From NCBI GenBank assembly GCA_964525625.1, contig CAZGKY010000010.1, positions 1 to 30,096 on the forward strand: DNA of 30,096 nucleotides, in the 5' to 3' direction. A program made the position numbers and the translations under genes. The first letter of the stretch is position 1. Each line of letters starts with the position of its first letter. The stretch comes from Stramentimicrobium sp964525625. GTDB lineage: Bacteria; Atribacterota; Phoenicimicrobiia; Phoenicimicrobiales; Stramentimicrobiaceae. The notes beneath the pieces were generated by a model that worked only from the letters and a program-made list of their open reading frames with translations, searched no databases and was not told the DNA's origin. Of the stretch, positions 9,248 through 17,504 are shown piece after piece.

Positions 9248-9566
9248 GAAACCCATAACTGACTTAGCCCGTACCATTAGAAGTAAAAATGCTGGCAGTT
9301 TTTTTATTACTCTGGAAATTATCTTTGATGATTGGGAAATATATAAAAAGGTAAAAGAAAGTGGTAGCATATCACCCTTGAATATAGCACAGGTTTATGG
9401 TGTTTTACCGGATCAGATATTAGATTTTTGTTTTTATGACCCAGGTATGGGAATTAAAGCAAATATAAGGAGAAAAAATCCCAGCGGAGGTCCAGGGGAA
9501 AGTGATGTATATGGTTGCCAGCAGTATGCACCCTTATTCAACCTAATGATACCATGGGATGAATAA
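9246..9566 (+). CDS. DUF4387 family protein (start lies at the N gap)
   Basis: The sequence after the gap encodes about 106 residues that match a complete DUF4387 protein: KPITDLARTIRSKNAGSF at the start, IIFDD, YGVLPDQIL, FYDPGMGIKA and the C-terminal GGPGESDVYGCQQYAPL. Family members usually begin at the residue just before this K, so only the initiator Met is hidden; the codon at 9246 reads NNG, compatible with ATG. If the contigs overlap by GAAA, the true start is the ATG at 9232, served by GGAGG at 9221-9225. DUF4387 genes typically adjoin AtuA-family genes, and the pair may form a complex or act in one step, but the reaction is not known. Small and probably cytoplasmic. Confidence 0.88.
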   Translation, partial: XKPITDLARTIRSKNAGSFFITLEIIFDDWEIYKKVKESGSISPLNIAQVYGVLPDQILDFCFYDPGMGIKANIRRKNPSGGPGESDVYGCQQYAPLFNLMIPWDE

Positions 9567-9637
9567 GCTCATTCTACCAATTAAAATATGTAGATATAGT
9601 GAATTATTTTCTTTTCTTACTATAGGGAGGGATAGTC

Positions 9638-11095
9638 ATGGGGTTTGATAAAGGTATTTTAAAGAGAGCCAATTTAAAAGTTTTAACTGAAGGTGAAGTA
9701 GAAATAATACACAAAAATTCGCTGGAACTATTAGAAAAATTGGGAATGAAAATTCATAACAGTGAAATACTAAAAATATTACATAGATCTGGTTGTGAAG
9801 TTGATTTTTCAACAGAAAGAGTAAATATTCCTAAAGAATTGATAGAAAGTATTCTTGAGGAGGCACCAAGACAGATCCAGCTTTGTGGAAGAGATAAAAA
9901 ACAAGATATGATTTTAGGAAATGGGGAATTGTATATTAGAACTACCAGTGGTGCTCCTCATATTTTAGATCTTGATAGTCAAAGACAAAGAAAGCCAACC
10001 TTGGAAGATTTTGCTCAATCAGTTAAACTTGTAGATGCCTTGCCCAACATACATGGAGTATCCATGGTTCATATGGTTCCCACTGATATAACGATCAATT
10101 TGCTGGATCTTTACACTGCTGAAGTTTCATTCAAAAATACTACAAAACATTTATTTTATGTATGTCACAATGAAAGACTTATTGAACCGGTCTTAGAAAT
10201 GGCTGTTGTTATTGCCGGAGGTGAAGACAAGTTGTCCTCCCGTCCCTTACTTTGTGGGTTTTGTGAAGGAACATCTCCCTTACAGCTAGATACCAGTCAG
10301 GCAGAGTTACTTCTAAATTTTGCTAAAAGAAATCTCCCCATTTATACTCGTTCACATCCTATTGCCGGTCTGACTTCTCCTGTTACTCTGGCTGGAGAAG
10401 CTGCTCAGATGAATGCAGAGACTCTAGCTATTGTGTTAATTACTCAGCTTGTTAAACCAGGTACACCAATTATCTATGGCACATCGGCATCAGTTCCTAA
10501 CATGAGAACTGGATCAACTTTTTCCGGTACGCCTGAAATCGGTCTCTTAGGAATGGTAATGACACAATTAGCAAGGAAATATTCTCTTCCCTCTGATATG
10601 AGTTGTGGAACTGACTCAAAAATTGCAGATGCTCAGGCTTCCATTGAAATAATCTTTACCTCTTTACCACCAATCTTATCTGGAATTGATTTAATGGGTA
10701 TATCCCCAATTGATACTAAACTTACTTTTTCTTTGGAACAACTAGTAATTAATAATGAAATAATGGGATGGATGGCACGACTTTTAAGGGGAATAATAGT
10801 GGATAAAGAACATTTAGCTATGGACCTAATTAGAGAGGTAGTTCAAAGTGGAGGTAGTTTTATGGAGAAAGAACATACCGTAAAATATTTTAGGGAAGAA
10901 TTATTAAATTCAGACTTGATGAATTCAGAACCACGCAGTTTATGGGAAAAAAATGGTTGTAAATCATTACAGCAAAAAGCACAGCAAAGGGTTAAAGAAA
11001 TTTTAAGGAACCATACAACCGAACCATTAAATGATGATATGCAAAAGGAAATAAAGAAAATCATTCTGTTAGCTGAGAGATTGCTAAAAAATTAA
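9638..11095 (+). CDS. MttB family (trimethylamine methyltransferase-like) protein
   Basis: The 485-residue protein belongs to the MttB/COG5598 superfamily. Typical features are the N-terminal LTEGEVEIIHKNSLELLEKLG helix, VNIPKELIESILEEAP near residue 64 and a barrel with TRSHPIAGLTSPVTLAGEAA near 233, plus PIIYGTSAS near 285. True trimethylamine methyltransferases use pyrrolysine at an in-frame UAG. This frame has no internal UAG, so it belongs with the non-pyrrolysine members, some of which demethylate glycine betaine, proline betaine or carnitine by passing the methyl to a corrinoid protein. No corrinoid protein is encoded in this window. A good RBS (AGGGAGG) precedes the ATG. It sits 71 bases after the DUF4387 gene and is the last gene of the locus. 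The substrate is unknown. Confidence 0.88.
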   Translation: MGFDKGILKRANLKVLTEGEVEIIHKNSLELLEKLGMKIHNSEILKILHRSGCEVDFSTERVNIPKELIESILEEAPRQIQLCGRDKKQDMILGNGELYIRTTSGAPHILDLDSQRQRKPTLEDFAQSVKLVDALPNIHGVSMVHMVPTDITINLLDLYTAEVSFKNTTKHLFYVCHNERLIEPVLEMAVVIAGGEDKLSSRPLLCGFCEGTSPLQLDTSQAELLLNFAKRNLPIYTRSHPIAGLTSPVTLAGEAAQMNAETLAIVLITQLVKPGTPIIYGTSASVPNMRTGSTFSGTPEIGLLGMVMTQLARKYSLPSDMSCGTDSKIADAQASIEIIFTSLPPILSGIDLMGISPIDTKLTFSLEQLVINNEIMGWMARLLRGIIVDKEHLAMDLIREVVQSGGSFMEKEHTVKYFREELLNSDLMNSEPRSLWEKNGCKSLQQKAQQRVKEILRNHTTEPLNDDMQKEIKKIILLAERLLKN

Positions 11096-11346
11096 GGTTA
11101 TCTGATTATAAATAAGTATTTAATATCTTACCAGGTACCAAAGAATAGATTACTAGAGATGATTAAAAGAAGAAAATTACAAGAATAAAAAACAAAAAAC
11201 CTTATTTTAACCGCTGGTGTACAATACAAAAAACCAATAATTCAACATATACGATAATTATATTATTAATACATAATACAACAAGCACCATGGCTTACTT
11301 TATTTTCTGGTGTACCTGTATTATAAAAATAAAGAGGTTATCAGAG

Positions 11347-11369
11347 AAAGCATTTTCTTAGAATGCTTT
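11347..11369 (-). terminator. Inverted repeat at the 3' end of malQ
   Basis: AAAGCATT (11347-11354) and AATGCTTT (11362-11369) form an 8-base stem around a 7-base loop that contains the malQ stop. There is no adjacent T run on either strand, so termination is uncertain. The 262-base convergent region around it holds nothing else I can name apart from two copies of CTGGTGTAC (11214 and 11307). Confidence 0.25.
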
Positions 11370-12887
11370 ACTTCTACCGTAGGTGCAGGATAGGTTTTTC
11401 AATTTGGGTAAAGCCTCTTCCCTTAATTTAGGTATCTGTTTGCTTGTCAAACGCCATTGCCAGTTAGAATAAGAGGTAGCCGGATTATTTATTCTTGCCT
11501 CTTTCCCTAATCCCAGGAGATCTTGAACTGGAATAATGGCTAAATCTGCTACAGAGGATTGTGCCAATCTGATGAGTGCCCAGTTTATATTGGTAGCACT
11601 AATATCGTTTCCCAAATATTGTTTAATCAAATTCTTTTGATAATCTTTTAATTCACTCTGCCACCAACCTTTGATAGTATTATTATCGTGTGTTCCCGTA
11701 TATACTACACAATTTGTGTTATAATTATGGGGGAGATGGAAGCTATTAGGAAAGCTCGCATCAAAAGCAAACTGTAGTACCCGCATACCGGGAAGCCCAA
11801 GCTGATTAATGACTTTTACTACATCTTCGGTTATGAGTCCCAGATCTTCTGCAATAAAGGGTAAATCCGGAAACTCCATTTTTAGCATGCGGAAGAAGCT
11901 ATTGCCCCCTCCTCTTATCCAGCGACCTTTTATAGCGGTTTTTTCTTTAGTTGGAATTTCCCAGTAAGCAACTAAACCACGAAAATGATCAATTCTCAGC
12001 CAATCCACCATGGCCAGGTTGTGCTTTATACGTTTTTTCCACCAATTAAAACCCTCTTTGCGATGGGCAGACCACTGGTAGAGGGGATTTCCCCAAAGTT
12101 GACCAGTAGAGCTAAAATAATCTGGAGGAACACCAGCCTGGCCAAGTTGATTTTTCTTCTTATCGAGTTTAAAGAGTTGATAATTAGACCAGACATCCGA
12201 ACTCTGATAGGTAACATAGATGGGCATATCACCGATAATCTTGATTTTTCTTCTATTACAGTATCCTTTAAATTGATACCATTGTCTGAAAAAGAGAAAC
12301 TGGATAATTTTTAATCTCTCTAATTTAGCTGAGCTATTCTTTTTTATTTCTTTTAAGGTATCAATATCTCTATCCTTCAGTGGAGTAGGCCATCTATTCC
12401 ATTTATAGTTAGTGAATTTCTGATGTAATAATTCAAAAAGAATATAGTCATCTAACCAGAAAGATTGCTTTTGGCAAAAATCCACATATTCTTGCTGTAA
12501 TTTTGCTATTTTGGGGAAAGTGTTAATGGCTCTTTCTAATAAATTTTGTTTTATGGGATATATTTTGGTAAAATCTATTACAGATTTTTCGGGTAAAAAA
12601 TACTCTTCCAAATCATTCTCTTGTAACAGTCCATCACAATAGAGTAGTTCGGGACTAATGAAGAGAGGATTACCAGCAAAAGCAGATCGTGAATGATAAG
12701 GTGAATTGCCATATTGTATTGTAGTAGGATTCAAAGGAAGAATTTGCCAGAAGTATTGTTGGTTTTTGCTTAGTAATTCAGCGAATTGATAAGCTTGTGG
12801 CCCCAGATCCCCTATCCCGAATCGGGAAGGAAGGCAAGATATTGGTAATAATAAACCACTAGCACGATGAGGAAACAGTTTTTTCAC
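11358..12887 (-). CDS. malQ: 4-alpha-glucanotransferase (GH77, amylomaltase)
   Basis: This 509-residue enzyme, the normal length for bacterial MalQ, moves alpha-1,4-glucan segments between maltooligosaccharides. The N-terminus RASGLLLPISCLPSRFGIGDLG is diagnostic for GH77. The catalytic parts are visible: the nucleophile Asp in DWLRIDHFRG, the acid/base Glu in FIAEDLG, and the substrate-binding GTHDNNTIKGWW. There is no signal peptide, so it is cytoplasmic. An AGGGGGTG ribosome site stands before the ATG. It is the last gene on this strand of the glucan locus, separated from the GH57 gene by 220 bases, so it may have its own promoter. It would recycle short glucans made or released by the other enzymes. 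Confidence 0.96.
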   Translation of the reverse strand: MKKLFPHRASGLLLPISCLPSRFGIGDLGPQAYQFAELLSKNQQYFWQILPLNPTTIQYGNSPYHSRSAFAGNPLFISPELLYCDGLLQENDLEEYFLPEKSVIDFTKIYPIKQNLLERAINTFPKIAKLQQEYVDFCQKQSFWLDDYILFELLHQKFTNYKWNRWPTPLKDRDIDTLKEIKKNSSAKLERLKIIQFLFFRQWYQFKGYCNRRKIKIIGDMPIYVTYQSSDVWSNYQLFKLDKKKNQLGQAGVPPDYFSSTGQLWGNPLYQWSAHRKEGFNWWKKRIKHNLAMVDWLRIDHFRGLVAYWEIPTKEKTAIKGRWIRGGGNSFFRMLKMEFPDLPFIAEDLGLITEDVVKVINQLGLPGMRVLQFAFDASFPNSFHLPHNYNTNCVVYTGTHDNNTIKGWWQSELKDYQKNLIKQYLGNDISATNINWALIRLAQSSVADLAIIPVQDLLGLGKEARINNPATSYSNWQWRLTSKQIPKLREEALPKLKNLSCTYGRSKAF

Positions 12888-13107
12888 CCCCTTCTGTCTT
12901 TGTAATGTTGGTTTTAGGCTTTACTGGTAAAGAAATATAATCGAACTTATAATGAAATATTTTCTTAATATTAATAATTTTTACTATTAGTGTAATGCTA
13001 AATAATTAAGATTCTGGGAAAATATATGCTTAACAGACTATAATTTTTTCTAAAAAATAAATAATATATTTTTTATGCTCTTATGATGAGAAAAATTTCA
13101 GGATTTG

Positions 13108-15540
13108 TTAAGATATGTCGATTTTAAGCAATACCCCTAATTCTTTAAAATGTTCCCACCAGGTTGAGCTGTTTTTATCTTTTTGTGCTATCTGTTGCTG
13201 GAAAGAAGGCCAAAATTCCTGTTTAAGTTCGAAGTAAATATTCTGTGCGGTCCAGAGAGGCAAGGAAATCTCAAAATCCTGCATCTTTTTTAATAACTGG
13301 CTAATTTCCAACATAGATTTACTATCAGTAGGGTTTTTTCTTAATTTTTTCATAGCCTGATTTATCCATTCCACAACATTAAATTGGAAATTAGGCTGGT
13401 CTATGGTAATAGACCATTGTTCAATCTCCTCAAGTATGTTGTTGAGTCTTTCTAAATCAATTGATTTCTGGGAAAATATTTGCTTTAATTCCTGATTTAG
13501 TACCTGTTCGGTAATAAGAGAAAGGACTTTAGGAATGGGAATATTTAATTGTCTTAAAAAATTAATAATAGTCTGATTATCAATATAAATCTGGGCAAAG
13601 TTATTTTCTACTCTAGCTAGAGTAGGCTCCAGTATTTTATTAATAATTTTTCTTTGTTCATCTTTAAATAGATACCAGAGAGAATAGCTATTAGTACCAA
13701 AATGCTTGTCCATTAATCTAATAACATCTACTATATTAGCTTCTTTAAAGGAAGAACTTATTTCTTGTACCATTTCCTGATATGATTCCTTGTTCTGATA
13801 TACTTTTACTCCCCCATTTACATTATGATCTCCCAAATAAAGAACTGCAAAACTTATTTTATCTTGTTCCAAGGTGATTTCTGAACGAATAGTGGCATAA
13901 CCCAGAGCTATTTTTAATTGACCATTTTCATGTTGTTGAATTTCGTCCTCCAGGATTTGATAAGCATAGATACTTTTTTGTTTGCCATTAAAAAGAGCAG
14001 AAATGGCATAATGAGCCCCAACTCGTAGTAAATCAATAATAACTGGTTTGACTAGTAGTTGATAAATATTAGCTCCATTCTTGTAGCGATGAACATTACT
14101 GGGAGCCGATGCTAATTTTTTTATGTATTCATCCTCTAAATTAATAGATTCCAGTTCATTGATTAGTTGAATACAACGAGCAGCATACCTCATAATCTGT
14201 ATTGTTTCAATCCTGGATATATCATCAAAAAACCAACCACAGCTGGTATACATTAACATGGCATTACGTTGCATTTCCAGATATTTAATAGCTCTAATCA
14301 TTTCTTCTCTTTTCAGTGAATAGCTGGCGAATTTTCCCAAAAAATTCTGAATACCTTCTGGATGCCGATCAAGAATCACCTCAATATATTCATTTCTTGC
14401 TTGCCAGACATCCTTAAGGTAAAGGGAAGCCCCCTTTTCAAATATTTCTTTAGATTGGTCGCGTAGCCAGTCCATAGCCTCTCTTAATGGTTTCCGCCAG
14501 TTTTGCTGCCAATCGGGATGTCTCCCAGCTTTACAGCCACAGTTATTCTGCCAGCGTTCCACACCGTGGGAACAACTCCAGGAAGTGTTTTCCACAATTT
14601 GCACTTCATAAGTTGGTGAATTTAGTTCTAAAAATTCTCCATAATTGATAATTCTTGCTAAGTTGTTCTCTTCTATATAGTACAAACAGTAAGATAGAGC
14701 CATATCACCAAAACGATGATGGTGGCCAAATGTTTCTCCATCTGTAGCAATATGTACCAATTCTGGTCTTCTATTATCCTGGGAAAAAGAGGCTATCAAT
14801 TGCTGAGCAAAATTTTCTCCATTTCGTAGTAAGTCTCCAAAGCTAATGGCATGAGCCAAAGGCCCATTATAGAAAAAGATGTTTATTGTTTTGCCAGAAG
14901 GTAAGGGACAACTATAAGGTAGTCGGGAATCAATATTGCCTTCTTTGACTTCTTGCCAGATATTTCCCTTTCCCATTTCCCTTATTCGAGCGGCCTGGTG
15001 TGGAGCAAGAATGGTAAATTTAATCCCTAACTCAGCCATTATTTCTAATGTTTCATAATCAACAGCAGTTTCAGGTAACCACATACCTTCAGGATAACGA
15101 TGGAAGTGTTTCTGAAAATCCCTAATTCCCCAGAATATCTGAGTATACTTATCCCGGCTATCAGCCAGGGGCATTATGATATGGTTATAAGGTTGAGCAA
15201 TAGCGGAACCATGACCGTTAAATCTTTTCTGACTGGATTTATCTGCCTCCAATATTAATTGATAGATTTCGGGTTGATGTGTTTTCATCCAGGTAAGTAG
15301 AGTTGGTCCAAAATTGAAGCTAATTTGGTTATAATTATTTACTATTTTGATGATATCTCCTTTTTTATTTAGAATACGCGAGGCAGCATTGGTCTGGTAG
15401 CATTCTGCCGAAATCTTTTCATTCCAATCATGGAAAGGATAAGCCGAATCCTGTAGCTCAATATCTTCTAACCAGGGATTTTCGCGAGGGGGTTGGTAGA
15501 AATGACCGTGAATGCAGAGATATTTATTCTTATCATCCAT
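13108..15540 (-). CDS. Glycoside hydrolase family 57 protein with DUF3536 region
   Basis: The 810-residue protein starts with the GH57 motif HGHFYQPPRENPW at residues 10-22. Other GH57-like motifs follow in the first 350 residues: GHGSAIAQPYNHIIMPLA, the MWLPETAV segment with a candidate catalytic Glu, and ATDGETFGHHHRFG with a candidate Asp. The C-terminal 400 residues are alpha-helical and match the DUF3536 part of proteins annotated as alpha-amylase or alpha-mannosidase-like. GH57 members act on alpha-1,4 or alpha-1,6 glucans as amylases, transferases or branching enzymes; the exact activity of this subgroup is not known to me. The RBS AAAGGAG precedes the ATG. It lies 35 bases after glgB on the same strand, so it is probably in the glgE operon. 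No signal peptide is seen, implying action on intracellular glycogen. Confidence 0.9.
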   Translation of the reverse strand: MDDKNKYLCIHGHFYQPPRENPWLEDIELQDSAYPFHDWNEKISAECYQTNAASRILNKKGDIIKIVNNYNQISFNFGPTLLTWMKTHQPEIYQLILEADKSSQKRFNGHGSAIAQPYNHIIMPLADSRDKYTQIFWGIRDFQKHFHRYPEGMWLPETAVDYETLEIMAELGIKFTILAPHQAARIREMGKGNIWQEVKEGNIDSRLPYSCPLPSGKTINIFFYNGPLAHAISFGDLLRNGENFAQQLIASFSQDNRRPELVHIATDGETFGHHHRFGDMALSYCLYYIEENNLARIINYGEFLELNSPTYEVQIVENTSWSCSHGVERWQNNCGCKAGRHPDWQQNWRKPLREAMDWLRDQSKEIFEKGASLYLKDVWQARNEYIEVILDRHPEGIQNFLGKFASYSLKREEMIRAIKYLEMQRNAMLMYTSCGWFFDDISRIETIQIMRYAARCIQLINELESINLEDEYIKKLASAPSNVHRYKNGANIYQLLVKPVIIDLLRVGAHYAISALFNGKQKSIYAYQILEDEIQQHENGQLKIALGYATIRSEITLEQDKISFAVLYLGDHNVNGGVKVYQNKESYQEMVQEISSSFKEANIVDVIRLMDKHFGTNSYSLWYLFKDEQRKIINKILEPTLARVENNFAQIYIDNQTIINFLRQLNIPIPKVLSLITEQVLNQELKQIFSQKSIDLERLNNILEEIEQWSITIDQPNFQFNVVEWINQAMKKLRKNPTDSKSMLEISQLLKKMQDFEISLPLWTAQNIYFELKQEFWPSFQQQIAQKDKNSSTWWEHFKELGVLLKIDIS

Positions 15541-15575
15541 ATAGTATACTCCTTTTATAAAATAAGTGAATTGGA

Positions 15576-17504
15576 TTATATTGGTTGCCTTTTGAAGAAG
15601 ATAATACCCAAAGGCGGAATAGTAATATTTACCGAATAGTCATATCCCTGACTGGGAATGGGTCTAGTTGTTATTTGACCCAGATTACCATGACCACTAC
15701 CGCCATATATTGAGGCATCACTATTTAAGCATTCGCACCAAGTACCCTTTTCAGGTACACCAATGCGGTAATTATACCAGGGAGTGGGAACAAAATTACA
15801 GACAATCAAGACTTTTTCTTTACCCTCTCTGTCTTTTCTCAAGAATATCAGCACACTATGTTCCCAGTCATTACTTTCAATCCATTGGAAGCCATTATTT
15901 TCAAAATCAACTTCATAGAGGGCTCTTTCCTGCTTATAAAAATAATTAAGATCTTTAATCCACTTTTGTATTTCCTGATGAAATGGTAATTGCAATAAAT
16001 CCCAGTCTAAGGGCCGGTCATGTTGCCATTCCTGTCTTTGTCCGAATTCACAGCCCATAAAGAGAAGTTTCTTACCAGGATGAGCGAACATATAACCAAA
16101 AAGTAGACGTAAATTGGCAAATTTTTGCCAATCATCTCCCGGCATTTTTTCCAATAATGATTTTTTACCATGAGTTACTTCATCATGAGATAAGGACAGG
16201 ATAAAGTTTTCATTAAAGGCATACAAAAGGCTAAAAGTTAGTTCTTGATGATGATATTTTCGATAAATAGGATCTCTACTGAAATAAGAAAGGGTGTCAT
16301 GCATCCAGCCCATATTCCATTTTAAACTAAAACCAAGTCCTCCCAGATAAGTTGGCCGGGAAACCATAGGCCAGGCGGTTGACTCTTCAGCAATCATTTG
16401 AATATCAGGGAAAAAGAGATAGGCAGTTTCATTGAGCTTTTTCAAAAAGGTAATAGCTTCTAGATTTTCTCGCCCTCCATATTTATTAGGAATCCATTCT
16501 CCCTCTTTGCGTGAATAATCGAGATATAGCATAGAAGCAACTGCATCTACCCGAAGGCCATCAGCATGATAACAATCCAGCCAGAACAAGGCACTACTAA
16601 TTAGAAATGCTCTTACCTCATTACGACTATAATTAAAGATGTAACTATTCCAGTCAGGATGAAAACCCTTTCTGGGGTCCTCATGTTCATAAAGATGAGT
16701 ACCATCAAAGTAAACTAATCCATGTTCATCACCAGGAAAATGAGAGGGTACCCAATCCAGGATAACCCCAATTCCCTGTTGATGAAGGTAATCGATTAGG
16801 TACATCAGATCTTGTGGTATACCATAACGGCTGGTGGGAGAGAAATAACCTACCACCTGGTATCCCCAGGAACCATAAAAAGGATGCTCCATTACTGGTA
16901 ATAATTCAATATGAGTAAATCCATTTTCTTGACAATATCGAGCAAGTTCCGGAGCAATTTCCCGATAGTTAAGAAAACCTTGCTCAGCATTTTCCTTTCT
17001 GCACCAGGAACCAAGATGAACTTCATAGATAGAAAAGGGCTGATTTAGCTGATTTTTTACTTTGCGCTGTTCCATCCAATATTGATCCTGCCATTGATAG
17101 TCCAGATCCCATATGACTGAAGCAGTCAGAGGTGGTATTTCTCCATAGAAGGCATAAGGGTCTCTTTTATCAACACAATATTGGTGATATCTAGATTTGA
17201 TATAGTATTTATATTTCATACCCTTTTCCAAGTTAGTAATAATTCCTTCCCAGATACCACTGTTTGTGTGAATTTGTTTTAGGGGATGAGCAGACTTATC
17301 CCAGGTATTAAAATCACCTATAACAGAAACATATTCAGCATTGGGTGCCCAAACTGCAAAATGAACACTCTTTTCTTCTTGATGGGGTACAAAATGAGCT
17401 CCTAAATGTTTATAAAGTTGAAAATTAGTACCTTCATTAAAAAGAAAAACATCTTTCTTACTTAGCAGGGAGTAATGGTATGAAATCTTATTCTCCTTTT
17501 TCAT
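15576..17504 (-). CDS. glgB: 1,4-alpha-glucan branching enzyme
   Basis: GlgB cuts alpha-1,4 chains and reattaches them through alpha-1,6 bonds. The 642 residues hold an N-terminal CBM48 (SVHFAVWAPNAEYVSVIGDFNTW), the GH13 barrel and a C-terminal beta domain. The catalytic motifs are intact: DWVPSHFPGDEHGL, the nucleophile Asp in DGLRVDAVASMLYLDYSR, the Glu in IAEESTAWP and LSHDEVTHGKKS. I chose the ATG at 17504, which has AGGAG nine bases upstream; a TTG at 17510 is in frame but sits only 3 bases from that RBS. The start overlaps the end of the treS-maltokinase gene by 17 bases, indicating coupled translation. It branches the linear chains made by GlgE. Confidence 0.97.
   Translation of the reverse strand: MKKENKISYHYSLLSKKDVFLFNEGTNFQLYKHLGAHFVPHQEEKSVHFAVWAPNAEYVSVIGDFNTWDKSAHPLKQIHTNSGIWEGIITNLEKGMKYKYYIKSRYHQYCVDKRDPYAFYGEIPPLTASVIWDLDYQWQDQYWMEQRKVKNQLNQPFSIYEVHLGSWCRKENAEQGFLNYREIAPELARYCQENGFTHIELLPVMEHPFYGSWGYQVVGYFSPTSRYGIPQDLMYLIDYLHQQGIGVILDWVPSHFPGDEHGLVYFDGTHLYEHEDPRKGFHPDWNSYIFNYSRNEVRAFLISSALFWLDCYHADGLRVDAVASMLYLDYSRKEGEWIPNKYGGRENLEAITFLKKLNETAYLFFPDIQMIAEESTAWPMVSRPTYLGGLGFSLKWNMGWMHDTLSYFSRDPIYRKYHHQELTFSLLYAFNENFILSLSHDEVTHGKKSLLEKMPGDDWQKFANLRLLFGYMFAHPGKKLLFMGCEFGQRQEWQHDRPLDWDLLQLPFHQEIQKWIKDLNYFYKQERALYEVDFENNGFQWIESNDWEHSVLIFLRKDREGKEKVLIVCNFVPTPWYNYRIGVPEKGTWCECLNSDASIYGGSGHGNLGQITTRPIPSQGYDYSVNITIPPLGIIFFKRQPI

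Noticed and set aside
7836..9566. A single 576-residue PrpD-DUF4387 fusion protein
   Set aside because: The frame is open only because 10 Ns hide the junction. Both parts are full-length members of separate families, and the flanks can be merged to give a stop and a new start.
11096..11357. CTGGTGTAC repeats as part of a repeat array or attachment site
   Set aside because: There are only two 9-base copies 93 bases apart in AT-rich DNA, with no integrase or tRNA nearby.
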